Shown: positions 54,646-63,311 of the stretch, one piece after another
How positions within the stretch are numbered: the stretch's first letter is position 1
Layout: every line of letters starts with the position of its first letter
Source of the DNA: Euglena gracilis
Lineage: Eukaryota; Euglenida; Euglenophyceae; Euglenales
NCBI GenBank assembly: GCA_039621445.1
Contig: CP154956.1
Span: 36,836,444 to 36,900,443 of the forward strand
Direction: 5' to 3'
DNA: 64,000 nucleotides
The notes under the pieces: model-generated
The model's input: the letters and a program-made list of their open reading frames with translations, nothing else
What the model was told of the DNA's origin: nothing
Database searches by the model: none
Translations under genes and position numbers: made by a program

Positions 54646-54669
54646 CTGTTCAATCCATGCTGTGTTGTC
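54643..54669 (-). promoter_or_regulatory. short leader with upstream mini-ORF
   Basis: ATTACTCAG precedes a 24-base leader to the MFWK start, a plausible spliced-leader trans-splice acceptor. The leader contains ATGGATTGA (54658-54650), a two-codon uORF that overlaps no coding codon. Trans-splicing is inferred from euglenid biology. Confidence 0.45.
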
Positions 54670-55000
54670 CTGAGTAATGGGCACGGGAATGACACCCCAA
54701 AAAATATCTGTGTAATTATTCAAAATTACTGAAACCGCGAATTGGGGCTCTGGCTTCACACCCGAACCGGCGTTCAGGACGCCGGTTTGGGCGTGAAGCC
54801 GGGCTCTGGGGAACCCAAAATAAAAAGTGCCAAAAAGTGTCCAAAATGGTTTGCTGACATGTGGCAATCATATTTGAACAATTTTGGGGGGGGGGCATTT
54901 GGCCTGAAATTGGAGTGAACTTTTTGGTCAGAGGGCGAAGACAACAGCTTTCTTTTCTTGCTGATTCAAAGGTGTTGTCCATTCTGACTTGCACTGTCAT
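54670..55000. other. upstream region of the SAPS gene
   Basis: Contains CCGGCGTTCAGGACGCCGG hairpin (54768-54786) but no recognisable promoter motif. Confidence 0.4.
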
Positions 55001-55005
55001 TGATC

Positions 55006-55075
55006 ACACAGCTCAGTGGATGGAGGGTCAATGGCTTGAGGTCGTGGGTTTGAACCCCACTGTGAACGCACTTTT
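55006..55075 (+). repeat. tRNA-like SINE head
   Basis: A-box-like AGCTCAGTGGATGG and B-box-like GTGGGTTTGAACCCCAC in correct order and spacing. The T stem pairs perfectly and the ends pair at six of seven positions, but the anticodon stem-loop has the wrong size, so this is a tRNA-derived element rather than a tRNA gene. Confidence 0.65.
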
Positions 55076-55357
55076 TGAAGCTACCCCCGACCACTCCCTG
55101 GTCGCAGGTTGCAGGTCAGGACCCAAAAAAGGCTGGTTTTTCTTTGAGGTTGTATGAAGATGCTGCCTTTTTTCAGGCATTTTCCATGTTCCCCACGTTT
55201 TGTTCACCCGTAGCGGTTGCAGTGTATAACGACCAGCCCCCAGTTGCAGTTGCAGGTTAGGGGGGGTCAAGCGACCCCCCCCCCCAGGTGGCAGGCACCT
55301 GGTCGTACGACAAAGGGGGGGAGGTGGGGCACATCATTTCACCTTAATGCATGAAAT

Positions 55358-55425
55358 TATGCACACAGTGGGACTCAAACCCTCGACGTCATTGACCCTG
55401 CGCTCCATCCACTGAGCTTCGATAA
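55358..55425 (-). repeat. tRNA-like SINE head, inverted copy
   Basis: The reverse complement reads GAAGCTCAGTGGATGGAGCG then GAGGGTTTGAGTCCCAC. Related to 55006-55075, opposite orientation, about 280 bases away. The D arm (GCTC/GAGC) is intact. Confidence 0.65.
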
Positions 55426-55759
55426 AAGGGGGTTCCCCATGAACAAATTTCATTGGCTTTTTGGCGGTGCCAAAATGTCAATGGGTGGGGACCCACGGGG
55501 GAACACAGACTGACCTACCAGGCTACCACCTTGTTAGTGGACATGTGCGAGTTGTGAAAAAAATGAAACTCTGAAAATTGCTGGGGAAAATGAAACACAC
55601 AAACACACACAGAAAAAGGGTCAGTCGATTTCCAAGACGCGCCTGTTTACCGGACATAAACCACATTTTGGTAATCGGTCGAATGACTTCAATGACTTTC
55701 AATGACTTCAAGACAGGCGTGCGGGCCCAGACAAAAAATAACCCCCCACTTATAAACCA

Positions 55760-56600
55760 GGTTTTGAATGGTGCTGAGCTCTTAATGGGAGCTGCATGCA
55801 ATGGACGTTGGAAAAGACCAGGGCTGCAACTTTCACAGACTTGCATCATTTTTTCCGATTTTCGACCTTTTTAACCCATTTTTGACCGAAACACCCTGGC
55901 AGGTTGAAAAACGCTCAGTTTGGACTCCAAAACAGTTTTTCCATGACCGGGAGGCCAAAAAACATGGGCGTAAAAACAATTTCTTTTTTCCCGCCTTTTT
56001 TTGACCCGGTTTTGACCCAAACACGGGTTTGTGGCCAAAACGGGCGCTGGCGGGTCGAAAAACACTCATTTTCGGCTCAAAAACAGTTTTTCCGGGTTCG
56101 GGAGGCCAGGGGGGTGGGGCGGGACACGGGGGGGACACGGGGGGGGACACGGGGGGGACACGGGGGAAACAGGCCACTTTTCCCTGGAAGTCTTCTAAGA
56201 GATGGGGAACCACAGCAAAAGACAAGGGTCAATGGCTCGGCCCTTCTTGCTAAAATCCTGACGTGAAAATGGTTCGGAAAATTGCGCACAGGCATGGGAA
56301 GGGGGAGCTCAAGTACGGGACACGGGGGGGACACGGGGGGGGACACGGGGGGGGACACGGGGATCACACCCCCCAGAAGACACCGTTTCGGGGCAAAAAA
56401 AAAATCGATTTTTCGACTTTTTGACCCCAAAATGGCCGAAAACGGCAAAAGTCAAAAACAGGCCAAAACTGTCCAAAATGACCAAAATTGGCTGAAGAAT
56501 GGCCATAACTTGGGCTAGATGGGGAGTTGCAGGGAAATCAAAATACCGTTAGATAAGGCGTTCCAAGGTCTTCAATTTATGTCTTGGTTGGTTTAGTTCA
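55760..56600. repeat. family C repeat, further copy, with GGGACACGGGG tandem blocks
   Basis: GGTGCTGAGCTCTTAAT near 55771 is the family C end; GACCGGGAGGCCAAAAAACA and GAAATCAAAATACCGTTAGA match its interior. Two inserted arrays of GGACACGGGGG words are at 56125-56165 and 56315-56362. Confidence 0.75.
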
Positions 56601-56609
56601 TGGCCATGG

Positions 56610-56870
56610 GAACAGCAAACCCCTTCCCGCCCGGCGGGGGGTCGGCACGCCGTGGCGAGCCGTCCGGCTAGGGGGGGGGGAGGGGGGGGTTTTTGGCGTG
56701 GCGAGGGGGTCCCGGATGGGGGGGGGGAGGGGTGCGCGGGGGTTTTCCAAGAAAATTTTCTTTGGCGCGGCTGACATGGCGTGGCGAGGGGGTCTGAAAA
56801 GGGGGGGAGAGGGGGGGGTAAAATGGCGTGGCGAGGGGGTCGGTGAGGGGGGGGGGAGGGGTGTGCCGAC
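56610..56870. repeat. GGCGTGGCGAGGGGGTC tandem repeat
   Basis: Four units of about 60-80 bases sharing GGCGTGGCGAGGGGGTC followed by G/A runs. Open frames across it are low-complexity artefacts. Confidence 0.85.
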
Positions 56871-56899
56871 CCCCCGGCACCCTCCCCCTTGCCCCCCCC

Positions 56900-57800
56900 C
56901 CTGATTGACCAGTTGGCTCCGGGACAAGGCGGGCCAATGTTCGCAAGGCCGTGGAATGGGCTCAAACCTCCAAAACTGTCCATTTCGAAACTTAGAATTG
57001 CTGGCAAGAAAACTTCATGCCAAATCCAACCATGTCCAAAAATCGACCAATTTACACAGATAAAAAAAGTTTGGGGGTTGGGGTCCTCAACCCCCCCCCC
57101 CTTGTTGGCTGATGGGGGTCTTGAAGAGCCTGGCCATGACCATGACCCCCCCCTTACTGTTCCCGTCCTTTGGCCCCCTTTTGGGTGCATGGAACAGTGA
57201 GGGGGGGGGGAACAGTAAGTGGGGGGGACGAGCTCCCCCCCCTTGCTGGACCACCCCCTCCAAGGAGGTCAGGGTTCAATTTTTAGGTTTAATCTAGTCC
57301 TAACTGAGTCCGAATGTTAGCTTCAGAGTCCTAAATTCCTAAATTTAGGCCTAAAATCCCAGCCCTGACTCTTCCAAACCCCAAATCCTGAATCACCCAG
57401 CTCAGCGCCCCCCCCCCCAAACCTGGAGCAGAGGTCGCTAAGCGAACCAGTTCCGGTGGGGGGGGGAACCCACCCAGCCCAGCGAGGGACCCAAAAAAAA
57501 GGGCCGTCTCAGGCCATTCCCCAAAAAACTTTCAGCGCTTTGCGTCAAAACACAATCCTGGGCCTCGGCCGGGCCCCTCCCCCCTGGAAGTCAAACTCCA
57601 AACTTGGACAAAGCTGAGCAAACCAGGCTTCTTTTTAAGTCAGAAGGTTCGGTCAGGCCATGTTTGGGGGTCATGAAGACACAAGGGCTAAAACGGGTAG
57701 GTTACCCTGAGAGAGGCAATTCCTCTGAAACATCCAAAAAATGTAGTAAAATCTTGAAGATTAAACAGTCAGATTCTGTACACATCAAAAGTTAGCCAGT
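56900..57800. other. no supported gene
   Basis: Unique-looking sequence with C runs at 57090 and 57410; nothing recognised. Confidence 0.4.
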
Positions 57801-57806
57801 TTTGGA

Positions 57807-57957
57807 CATGGGTGCTTCAAAACACAAACGAGCTGACATTGACGCAACATCGGTGGAAATGTCTTCCAAAGATGAAGAAATGCAATTCGGTAAATCAACA
57901 CAGGAATTAGCTTCGAAAAATTTTGCTCAATTTGGTTCATCCGAATGGAGATGACAG
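57807..57957 (+). CDS. possible small ORF, 49 codons
   Basis: ATG-initiated frame including MGASKHKRADIDATSVEMSS and KDEEMQFGKSTQELASKNFA, ending TGA. Composition is coding-like (charged, no low complexity), but there is no splice or homology support. Confidence 0.25.
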
Positions 57958-58121
57958 GGATGTTAGATCGCCGAAAAATACAATTTACGTCCCCCAAATA
58001 ACACAAACAAAAGAAAACGTGGCGAAAACGTGTTTTTTTTGTCAAAAAACCTGCTTTTTTTGCCAACAAACGATGTTGAAAACAGGTTGTTTGTAAACAG
58101 CTTGCCATCCTTGTCATCTCT

Positions 58122-58257
58122 GCAAAAGCAGCTTGGGGGGGGGGGTTGGGATCTGCAGATCTGCGCGCTTCGGCGAAGGAAAACATCTCACTTTCGTGTG
58201 CAAACTTGGTGCGATCATCGACCTTCTCAGCTTTGGCAGAATCAACTTCTTCCTAAG
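58122..58257 (-). CDS. possible exon next to a putative 45-base intron
   Basis: The minus strand reads EEVDSAKAEKVDDRTKFAHE then SEMFSFAEARRSADP after CTCTTAG. A GTGTGT...CTCTTAG stretch of about 45 bases immediately before resembles the tiny introns of the SAPS gene. No family recognised. Confidence 0.25.
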
Positions 58258-58605
58258 AGGGTTCAATTTCATCCTTTCCCATTGTGACGACACACTTTGC
58301 GGCCTTTCTAATTTCTAATACGCTTTAATTCTGAAAATATTCACAATTCAAAAATTCACTCTGACAAAACCAATGAAGCTTTGACATACCACAAAAAGGG
58401 TACGCGACACGGTTCGCGTTTACGCGTTTTCTTGTTTTCGCCGCAAAAAAACATTCTTGCGTGCTGGAAAATACCAGGGGAGCTCTCTGTGGCTAAGGAA
58501 TAAATCAAATTTACAAATTTGCTCCCCCAATTTTCATTCCTATAAATTTAAATTCTTCCCCTCATTGAACTTCAGAACGGCTGAGTGTCAGGTCCAGGGT
58601 CCTCC

Positions 58606-58847
58606 TTAAAATGACTTGTAGACCAGTGTGCCTTTTTGATTCAGAAAAATTTCCCACTGACCCATGAACCCAAAGCACATGAGCACGAGCACAATGCCGG
58701 AAGCGTCTGAGGAATGGATTTCACCCGGTTTCAGCATCTCGTGTCGTTGTATTGTTCCTTCGCTGGCATGCATGGACCCAGGGTCGCAATTTGCACTGTT
58801 TCGCAATCCGACCGCCACCAAAAAATTTGAGTTGGTTGCCGTTAGCC
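58606..58847 (-). CDS. probable last exon, unidentified protein
   Basis: 242 bases after AATTCAG|GGCTAA: two bases, 79 codons and TAA. Includes NFLVAVGLRNSANCDPGSMH, EGTIQRHEMLKPGEIHSSDA and a hydrophobic SGIVLVLMCFGFMG segment, ending in VYKSF. Possible membrane or secreted protein C-terminus; upstream exons were not identified. Confidence 0.45.
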
Positions 58848-59197
58848 CTGAATTGTGGTTTTTATGGGTTGTTTGAAGGGTTGAGACGTCATGCCCATTC
58901 TCCCATGACTTTGGCCCATTCTCCCCAGTGTCAGAGAGGCCGTTTGGGGAGGAAGGAGGGGGAAAAGATGAAGGCCGCCGCCGCCTTTGGCCCCCACAAC
59001 GGTGGTGGCCCTTGTGGGGGCATAGTGTAGAAGTGGGGGGTAGAGGGGGGCGCCCCCCCCCCCGAGATTTTGGAAAGATATTTTTTTGTGATTTACTCAC
59101 ATATTCTTTGTGGTTTTTTTTCTTCAATTTCTCACATCAAGAACCCCACTTTTCATTGAACTTTTTTGGGGTGTTTTTGCTGTTGGACGACGCCTTT
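58848..59197. other. no supported gene
   Basis: GC-rich then T-rich sequence; a C run at 59050. No exon found that continues the gene ending at 58606. Confidence 0.4.
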
Positions 59198-59214
59198 GCC
59201 GCCCTTTGGGCGGC
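59198..59214. repeat. GCCGCCCTTTGGGCGGC palindrome, copy 1
   Basis: Perfect 7-base arms around TTT. Related words at 60441-60455 (weaker), 60580-60596 and 60730-60746. Confidence 0.88.
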
Positions 59215-59270
59215 CAATCAAGTCCACAACTCATGGCCAGAGGGGCAAACATCTTCCTTTTTTCTATACA

Positions 59271-59382
59271 CAAATTGTGGCTGAGCCCAGATTTCAGCCT
59301 GAAAACGTGTTCAGCCAGGGGGCCCCCGAAGGGGGCCCCCGAACACGTTTTCAGGCTGAAATCTGGGCTCAGCCACAATTTG
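59271..59382. repeat. perfect 42-base inverted repeat
   Basis: Arms 59271-59312 and 59341-59382 are exact complements (the left begins CAAATTGTGGCTGAGCCCAG). The 28-base spacer is itself a GGGGGCCCCC hairpin. Lies about 110 bases upstream of ORF1. Confidence 0.97.
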
Positions 59383-59397
59383 TTTGAAAACGCGCCT

Positions 59398-59461
59398 AAC
59401 CACAGATGCCTTCATTGAAAACGTGTCATTGCCACAGATGCCCTCATTGAAAACGTGTCAC
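59398..59461 (+). repeat. CACAGATGCC...GAAAACGTG repeat, two copies
   Basis: Two units of about 30 bases (CACAGATGCC(T/C)TCATTGAAA) directly before ORF1; six more follow the ORF at 60181-60366. Confidence 0.93.
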
Positions 59462-59489
59462 CCCCCCCCTTTTCCGCAGCCCTCCCACT

Positions 59490-60014
59490 ATGGCGAAACG
59501 CACGGCTAACTTTGTGAATGGTCTTTTACCACCTCCCCCTAGGACGGAACTGTTCCTGGCTGCTCTCGCCGAAGGTTGACCCCCTTCATGGCACCTTGCT
59601 GGCACAAGGCAACACAAAGAAAAAGTCCGGCTCCGTAGGTGCAGAGCTTGCTGCTGTTGCCAACTGTTTGGAGTTCGCCAAACTGTGTCAACATCGGCAA
59701 GCCTCTTATCCTGAGCTGGAGCTTTCTTTGTTGCCTGGACGGGATGCGAGCTGGAACCCAGCCTGTTGTTCGATGAGGCGAGCGTCATTGAACAATGTGT
59801 GGCTCAACGTGGCAGCAGTCGGGAACTTTGTTCGTTTCAGGGAATCGTTCGGCAACCTCTTTTCTTCTTTGCCATTCCCAAAAATCCAAATTGTGTGGAG
59901 CTGAACAAAGTTGTGTGTGACGCCTGCGGTTTGGCATATCATTTTCATTGCCAAGATTTGCGGCGGCCACCAAAGTATGGCTCTTTTTTGTGTAAAGCCT
60001 GTCGTGTGCCGTGA
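59490..60014 (+). pseudogene. ORF1: frameshifted relative of ORF2 with a PHD-like finger
   Basis: From ATG 59490 it reads MAKRTANFVNGLLPPPP, stops, then continues in other frames as VDPLHGTLLAQ, AELAAVANCLEFAKLCQHRQ, LFDEASVIEQ and CDACGLAYHFHCQDLRRPPK, with FLCKACRVP before TGA. ORF2 (61860) has MKKTANSVDRMLPRPP, VDPIHGTLLAN, RLLEFQQVCKH and LFDEATLINQ in the same order, so the two are homologous. ORF1 carries two frame changes; unless these are tiny introns it is a pseudogene. The Cys/His spacing at the end resembles a PHD or related zinc finger. A CCGCAG acceptor precedes the ATG. Function unknown. Confidence 0.65.
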
Positions 60015-60180
60015 TTTTCGCCCCTTCCCTGTCGTTGTGCCAAGGCAACCTAGCCTTCTTGTTGTCGTCTTCCTCGTGTTGTAGAGTGCCCCCGACCCGC
60101 CTCACCCGTTGAGGACCACCCGGCCTCGCAACCGCCCGCCGATTTTTCATGACAGCGTTTATTGCTTTTTACTCAGGGTT

Positions 60181-60366
60181 GCCACAGATGCCCTCATTGA
60201 AAACGTCCCTGAACACACATGCCTTAATCGAAAACATGTCATTGTCACAGATGCCCTCATTGAAAACGTGCCTAACCACAGATGCCCTCACTGAAAACGT
60301 GCCTGAACACAGATGCCTCCATTGAAAACGTGTCATTGCCACAGATGCCCTCATTGAAAACGTGTT
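60181..60366 (+). repeat. CACAGATGCC...GAAAACGTG tandem repeat, six copies
   Basis: Units of 28-33 bases: CACAGATGCCCTCATTGAAA then ACGTG and a variable tail (CCTGAA, TCATTG, CCTAAC). The same unit occurs twice before ORF1. Confidence 0.95.
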
Positions 60367-60579
60367 CATGACCACGAATTTCAGGGCAGGCATTTGGCGG
60401 GCTGAACACGTTTTTAATTTGCGGTTTTTGTTTACAATATCTCCCTTTGGGCGGCAACAGGAAACACATGTATCTTGACTTGGCTTCTAAAACTCAATTT
60501 GTTTTGAAAAGCACACCATTTCTGTCAACAAATTTGGCTCTTTCTAGGGAAGCTTTTTGGGAAAATTCATTATCGTCCA

Positions 60580-60596
60580 GCTGCCCTTTGGGCGGC
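60580..60596. repeat. GCTGCCCTTTGGGCGGC palindrome, copy 3
   Basis: One mismatch in the arms relative to the copy at 59198. Confidence 0.8.
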
Positions 60597-60729
60597 AATA
60601 GATTCTTTTTGGTCCATACAAAAAGGCTCGGATGGGCGGGTTTTAGGAGACAACCTCATCACCGTCTCTTTTTTGACTTCTGCACTCTTTCTTGAAATCC
60701 CAAAACACAAAAAGGCATCACCGTTTGAT

Positions 60730-60746
60730 GCCGCCCGTTGGGCGGC
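60730..60746. repeat. GCCGCCCGTTGGGCGGC palindrome, copy 4
   Basis: Perfect 7-base arms around GTT. Confidence 0.85.
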
Positions 60747-60834
60747 TTAAAAGCTTCCAAATTGTGATGGATTTGTGCCATCATGTCAAAAATTGCCACA
60801 TTTTTTTGTCACATTCAATGGAGGCTGGGCACAG

Positions 60835-60868
<34 letters not shown>

Positions 60869-60893
60869 GGGGGGGATGGGGGGGGGGGTGGCC
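60835..60893. repeat. poly-G tract
   Basis: Nearly uninterrupted G run of more than 50 bases; probably length-uncertain in the assembly. Confidence 0.95.
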
Positions 60894-60924
60894 CGAGCGC
60901 GGCCGCGCAGGTGGCGCGCGGCCT

Positions 60925-61135
60925 AACGTGACCCCCCCCTATATGGCACCCCCCTGGGAGCGTTTTGACCCCCCTGGCGACTATTAGGGGGGGGTGACAA
61001 TTAGGGGGGGGGTTACTCAATTCACCCCACATTTCCATGGGTCCATGGGTAACCCACCCCACTAATTGTTGCCCCCCCAGGGGGGGGGCGACTGTTAGGG
61101 GGGGGTGACAAATAGGGGGGGGGGTCACGTTATTT
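60925..61135. repeat. C/G-capped nested inverted-repeat ends
   Basis: GTGACAATTAGGGGGG, CACCCCACTAATTGTTGCCCC, GTTAGGGGGGGGTGACAAATAG: repeated end-like words in both orientations with G or C runs. Confidence 0.65.
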
Positions 61136-61204
61136 TCGGGTCCAAAAAGTGGTCATTTTTGGCCTTTTCTCGGGCCATTTTTGCTCAAAAAATGCTTTTT
61201 TCTT

Positions 61205-61300
61205 GGGCATGGGGGGGGTCGAGGGGGGGGGGCGAGCGGCCGTGCGGGGGCCGCGGGGGGGGGGGGGGGAGGGGGGGTTCGCCCCCCCCCCGAGCGGCGC
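61205..61300. repeat. G-rich low-complexity tract
   Basis: G runs separated by GCG, TCG and AG words; followed by the CAGATTCAGCAGGGGCGCC word shared with the palindrome at 62484. Confidence 0.85.
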
Positions 61301-61483
61301 GCCTAGCCTCCAATGCCACCTTTCTATACAAAAATTGACTGACACAGATTCAGATTCACAGATTCAGCAGGGGCGCCGGGCGAGAAAAGCGAAGCGAGAA
61401 AAAAACCACTTTTTTTGGCCATATTTCCGTCCAGGCAGTTCGGTCGAATGAATTTCAAGACAGGCGTCAGGCCCAGACAATAC

Positions 61484-61593
61484 ACAAAAATCGTCCATGT
61501 CACCCGGACACACCGTGTGTCCGGGTTATGGGCGCCGAAGGCGCCCATAACCCGGGTACACGGTGTGTCCGGGTTACAATGGACGATTTTTGT
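61484..61593. repeat. inverted repeat with arms of about 52 bases
   Basis: Left arm contains ACAAAAATCGTCCATGTCAC and CGGACACACCGTGTGTCCGG; right arm is complementary with a few mismatches; spacer GAA. Both arms contain the shorter palindrome ACACCGTGT. Confidence 0.93.
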
Positions 61594-61693
61594 CTATATC
61601 CGTTGACTAAGAGGCCCAAGACACACACTGTGTCTCGTGGAACTTAGCCACGCAATGTCTACCCCGTATTTTTTTGCGATTTTTTGTCAAATT

Positions 61694-61770
61694 TTCAGTT
61701 CACGATGACACACACTGTGTCTCGTGGACTGCCAGTCCACGAGACACAGTGTGTGTCCTCGTGAACTGAA
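61694..61770. repeat. inverted repeat with 37-base arms upstream of ORF2
   Basis: Left arm TTCAGTTCACGATGACACAC..., right arm its complement with a single mismatch region, spacer GCC. The core word GACACACACTGTGTCTCGTG recurs after ORF2. Confidence 0.95.
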
Positions 61771-61859
61771 AAAAATCAAGAATTCCCACTGGTCCGACCA
61801 ACAAGGGACAAGTTTTACCACATTCCGCTACCTGTCCTTGCAGTTTTTTCTTTCGGAAA

Positions 61860-62288
61860 ATGAAGAAGACCGCAAACAGTGTGGACCGCATGCTCCCCCG
61901 ACCCCCGAAACCAGATGAATTTGTTGCTACACTGGAAAAGTATTTGGTCGATTTGCAGAAGGGCCCTGCTGTTGACCCAATACACGGTACGTTGTTGGCC
62001 AACGTGTTGGAAGAGAAGCCAAAAGGGACCGCAATTGCTGAGCGTGTAGCTGTTACACGCCTGTTGGAGTTCCAGCAGGTGTGTAAACATCTGAACGCTC
62101 AGTATGAGGACCTGGATGGCTTTTTTTCCGCATGGGCTGGTTGGGTCATTGACCCCAGATATTTGTTTGATGAGGCTACCCTCATCAATCAAGCTGAGCA
62201 ACAACGCCGGGGCACAGTGTGGCACCACATTCAGTTTCGAGACATACCTGTACCATCTCAGCTGTTACAGCTCACGGTTGTCCGGTGA
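61860..62288 (+). CDS. ORF2: intact 142-codon relative of ORF1, function unknown
   Basis: Begins MKKTANSVDRMLPRPPKPDE and continues through VDPIHGTLLANVLEEKPKGT, RLLEFQQVCKHLNAQYEDLD, DPRYLFDEATLINQAEQQRR and HHIQFRDIPVPSQ, ending TGA. Codon use is coding-like throughout. Shares an ordered series of motifs with ORF1, but stops where ORF1 goes on into its Cys/His-rich finger; a CIRCRT motif in another frame just downstream hints that the finger was lost by frameshift. It could be a C-terminally truncated gene, or the first exon of a longer one. It lies between inverted repeats at 61694-61770 and 62364-62450. No known family recognised. Confidence 0.65.
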   Translation: MKKTANSVDRMLPRPPKPDEFVATLEKYLVDLQKGPAVDPIHGTLLANVLEEKPKGTAIAERVAVTRLLEFQQVCKHLNAQYEDLDGFFSAWAGWVIDPRYLFDEATLINQAEQQRRGTVWHHIQFRDIPVPSQLLQLTVVR

Positions 62289-62363
62289 CCATCTTTCCAC
62301 TGCCCTGCTGCATTGCATTAGATGTAGAACACCTCGCATTTCTGGCAAACACCTTTTATTTTT

Positions 62364-62450
62364 CAGTCCACGAGACACAGTGTGTGTCCCAGTCCACGGG
62401 GACACACACTGTGTCTCGTGGACTCAGTCCACGAGACACAGTGTGTGTCT
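62364..62450. repeat. three alternating copies of the ORF2-flanking arm
   Basis: AGTCCACGAGACACAGTGTG, its complement, and the arm again, in order +, -, +. Each arm is about 25-28 bases. Confidence 0.95.
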
Positions 62451-62483
62451 TGGGCCTCAGTCCACGGATATAATAGTTTTTTA

Positions 62484-62573
62484 GAAAAATCGACCGACAC
62501 TAACAGATTCAGCAGGGGCGCTCGCTCGCGCCCGGCGCCTCTGCTGAATCTGTTAGTGTCGGTCGATTTTTGT
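62484..62573. repeat. inverted repeat with 35-base arms
   Basis: AAAAATCGACCGACACTAAC then AGATTCAGCAG, complementary to 62538-62573, around a GC-rich loop (GCTCGCTCGCGCCCGGCGCC). Half copies at 49598 and 61335-61375. Confidence 0.95.
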
Positions 62574-62882
62574 ATAGAAATCTTCCAGAACCTTAAAAAG
62601 AGACTTGAAAAAGGTTTTGGTCGGTCGGAGAGCGAAACAGCCCCCCCCCCCCCAAATTTCCAAACCAAGGATTCGCCACCAGAGACCAGGCAGAGACAGG
62701 GGGAGTGAAAGGAGTTTCATTTGTCTTCAATTCAATTGTCTTGGAAGGGTTAAATAGTTGTGAAATATCAATTCCAGCCTGACCAAAACTTGCCCCAAAC
62801 CAATCCAACTGGATGATGAGATCTCCTCCCCCAATCTCAAACAGATCTTTGTGTTTTCTTGTGAGAAGAAGCAGAAGAAGCA

Positions 62883-63311
62883 ATGAATGACGCAAGGGGT
62901 CGCTACCTCGCATCCCGCCTGGTGGATTTTTTCTCAGTGGAAGACGCCGCCTTCTCCCTGGCCAAGGTTGAAGAATGTTTCCAAGAAGAAGCAACCCACC
63001 AAGTGCTCATGAATTTCTTCAAAGGTCAGGGGCCGCATGTCTTGCTGTGGATTTGCCAACCTGAAGTTGACAATGGGGCTCCCAGATTGAAACTGCTGCA
63101 AAAAGTGGAGAAGCTGACTCGGAGGTTGGTGTATGCAATTCGCAACACTGGACCTGGGAAGCCAGTCAATCTGAAGGAAGTCGACATGCTGCAAGAAATA
63201 TCAGTTGGTTCTGTTGAACCAGATTTCATCAAGCATCTGGAAGAAGTCCTGAGCCAGTTGTTTTCACCCCTCCTTGGTGCTTCAAAGACCTGGGGCAAAT
63301 GTCCTGAGCAG
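62883..63311 (+). CDS. dynein heavy chain, first exon (N-terminal tail), gene runs off the window
   Basis: From ATG 62883, 143 codons to a GAGCAG|GTTTCT donor. The sequence (VLMNFFKGQGPHVLLWICQP, RRLVYAIRNTGPGKPVNLKE, SVEPDFIKHLEEVLSQLFSP, WGKCPEQ) follows the layout of the axonemal dynein heavy chain N-terminus: a short strand-rich start, 'VYFIR', then a helix ending 'LSxLxxPLL' and a 'WG/WP' motif. Axonemal heavy chains drive flagellar beating. The remaining 4,000 or so residues, including the AAA+ motor, would lie to the right. Upstream, TTTTCTTGTGAG (62859-62870) could serve as trans-splice acceptor, leaving a 12-base leader. Which arm (inner or outer) cannot be told. Confidence 0.72.

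Noticed and set aside
55006-55075. A functional tRNA gene
   Set aside because: A and B boxes and T arm are good, but the anticodon arm does not form a 5-base stem with a 7-base loop.
60181-60366. CRISPR-like array (six repeats of about 30 bases)
   Set aside because: Units are contiguous with 5-8 base variable tails rather than real spacers, the genome is eukaryotic, and the same unit also lies on the other side of ORF1.
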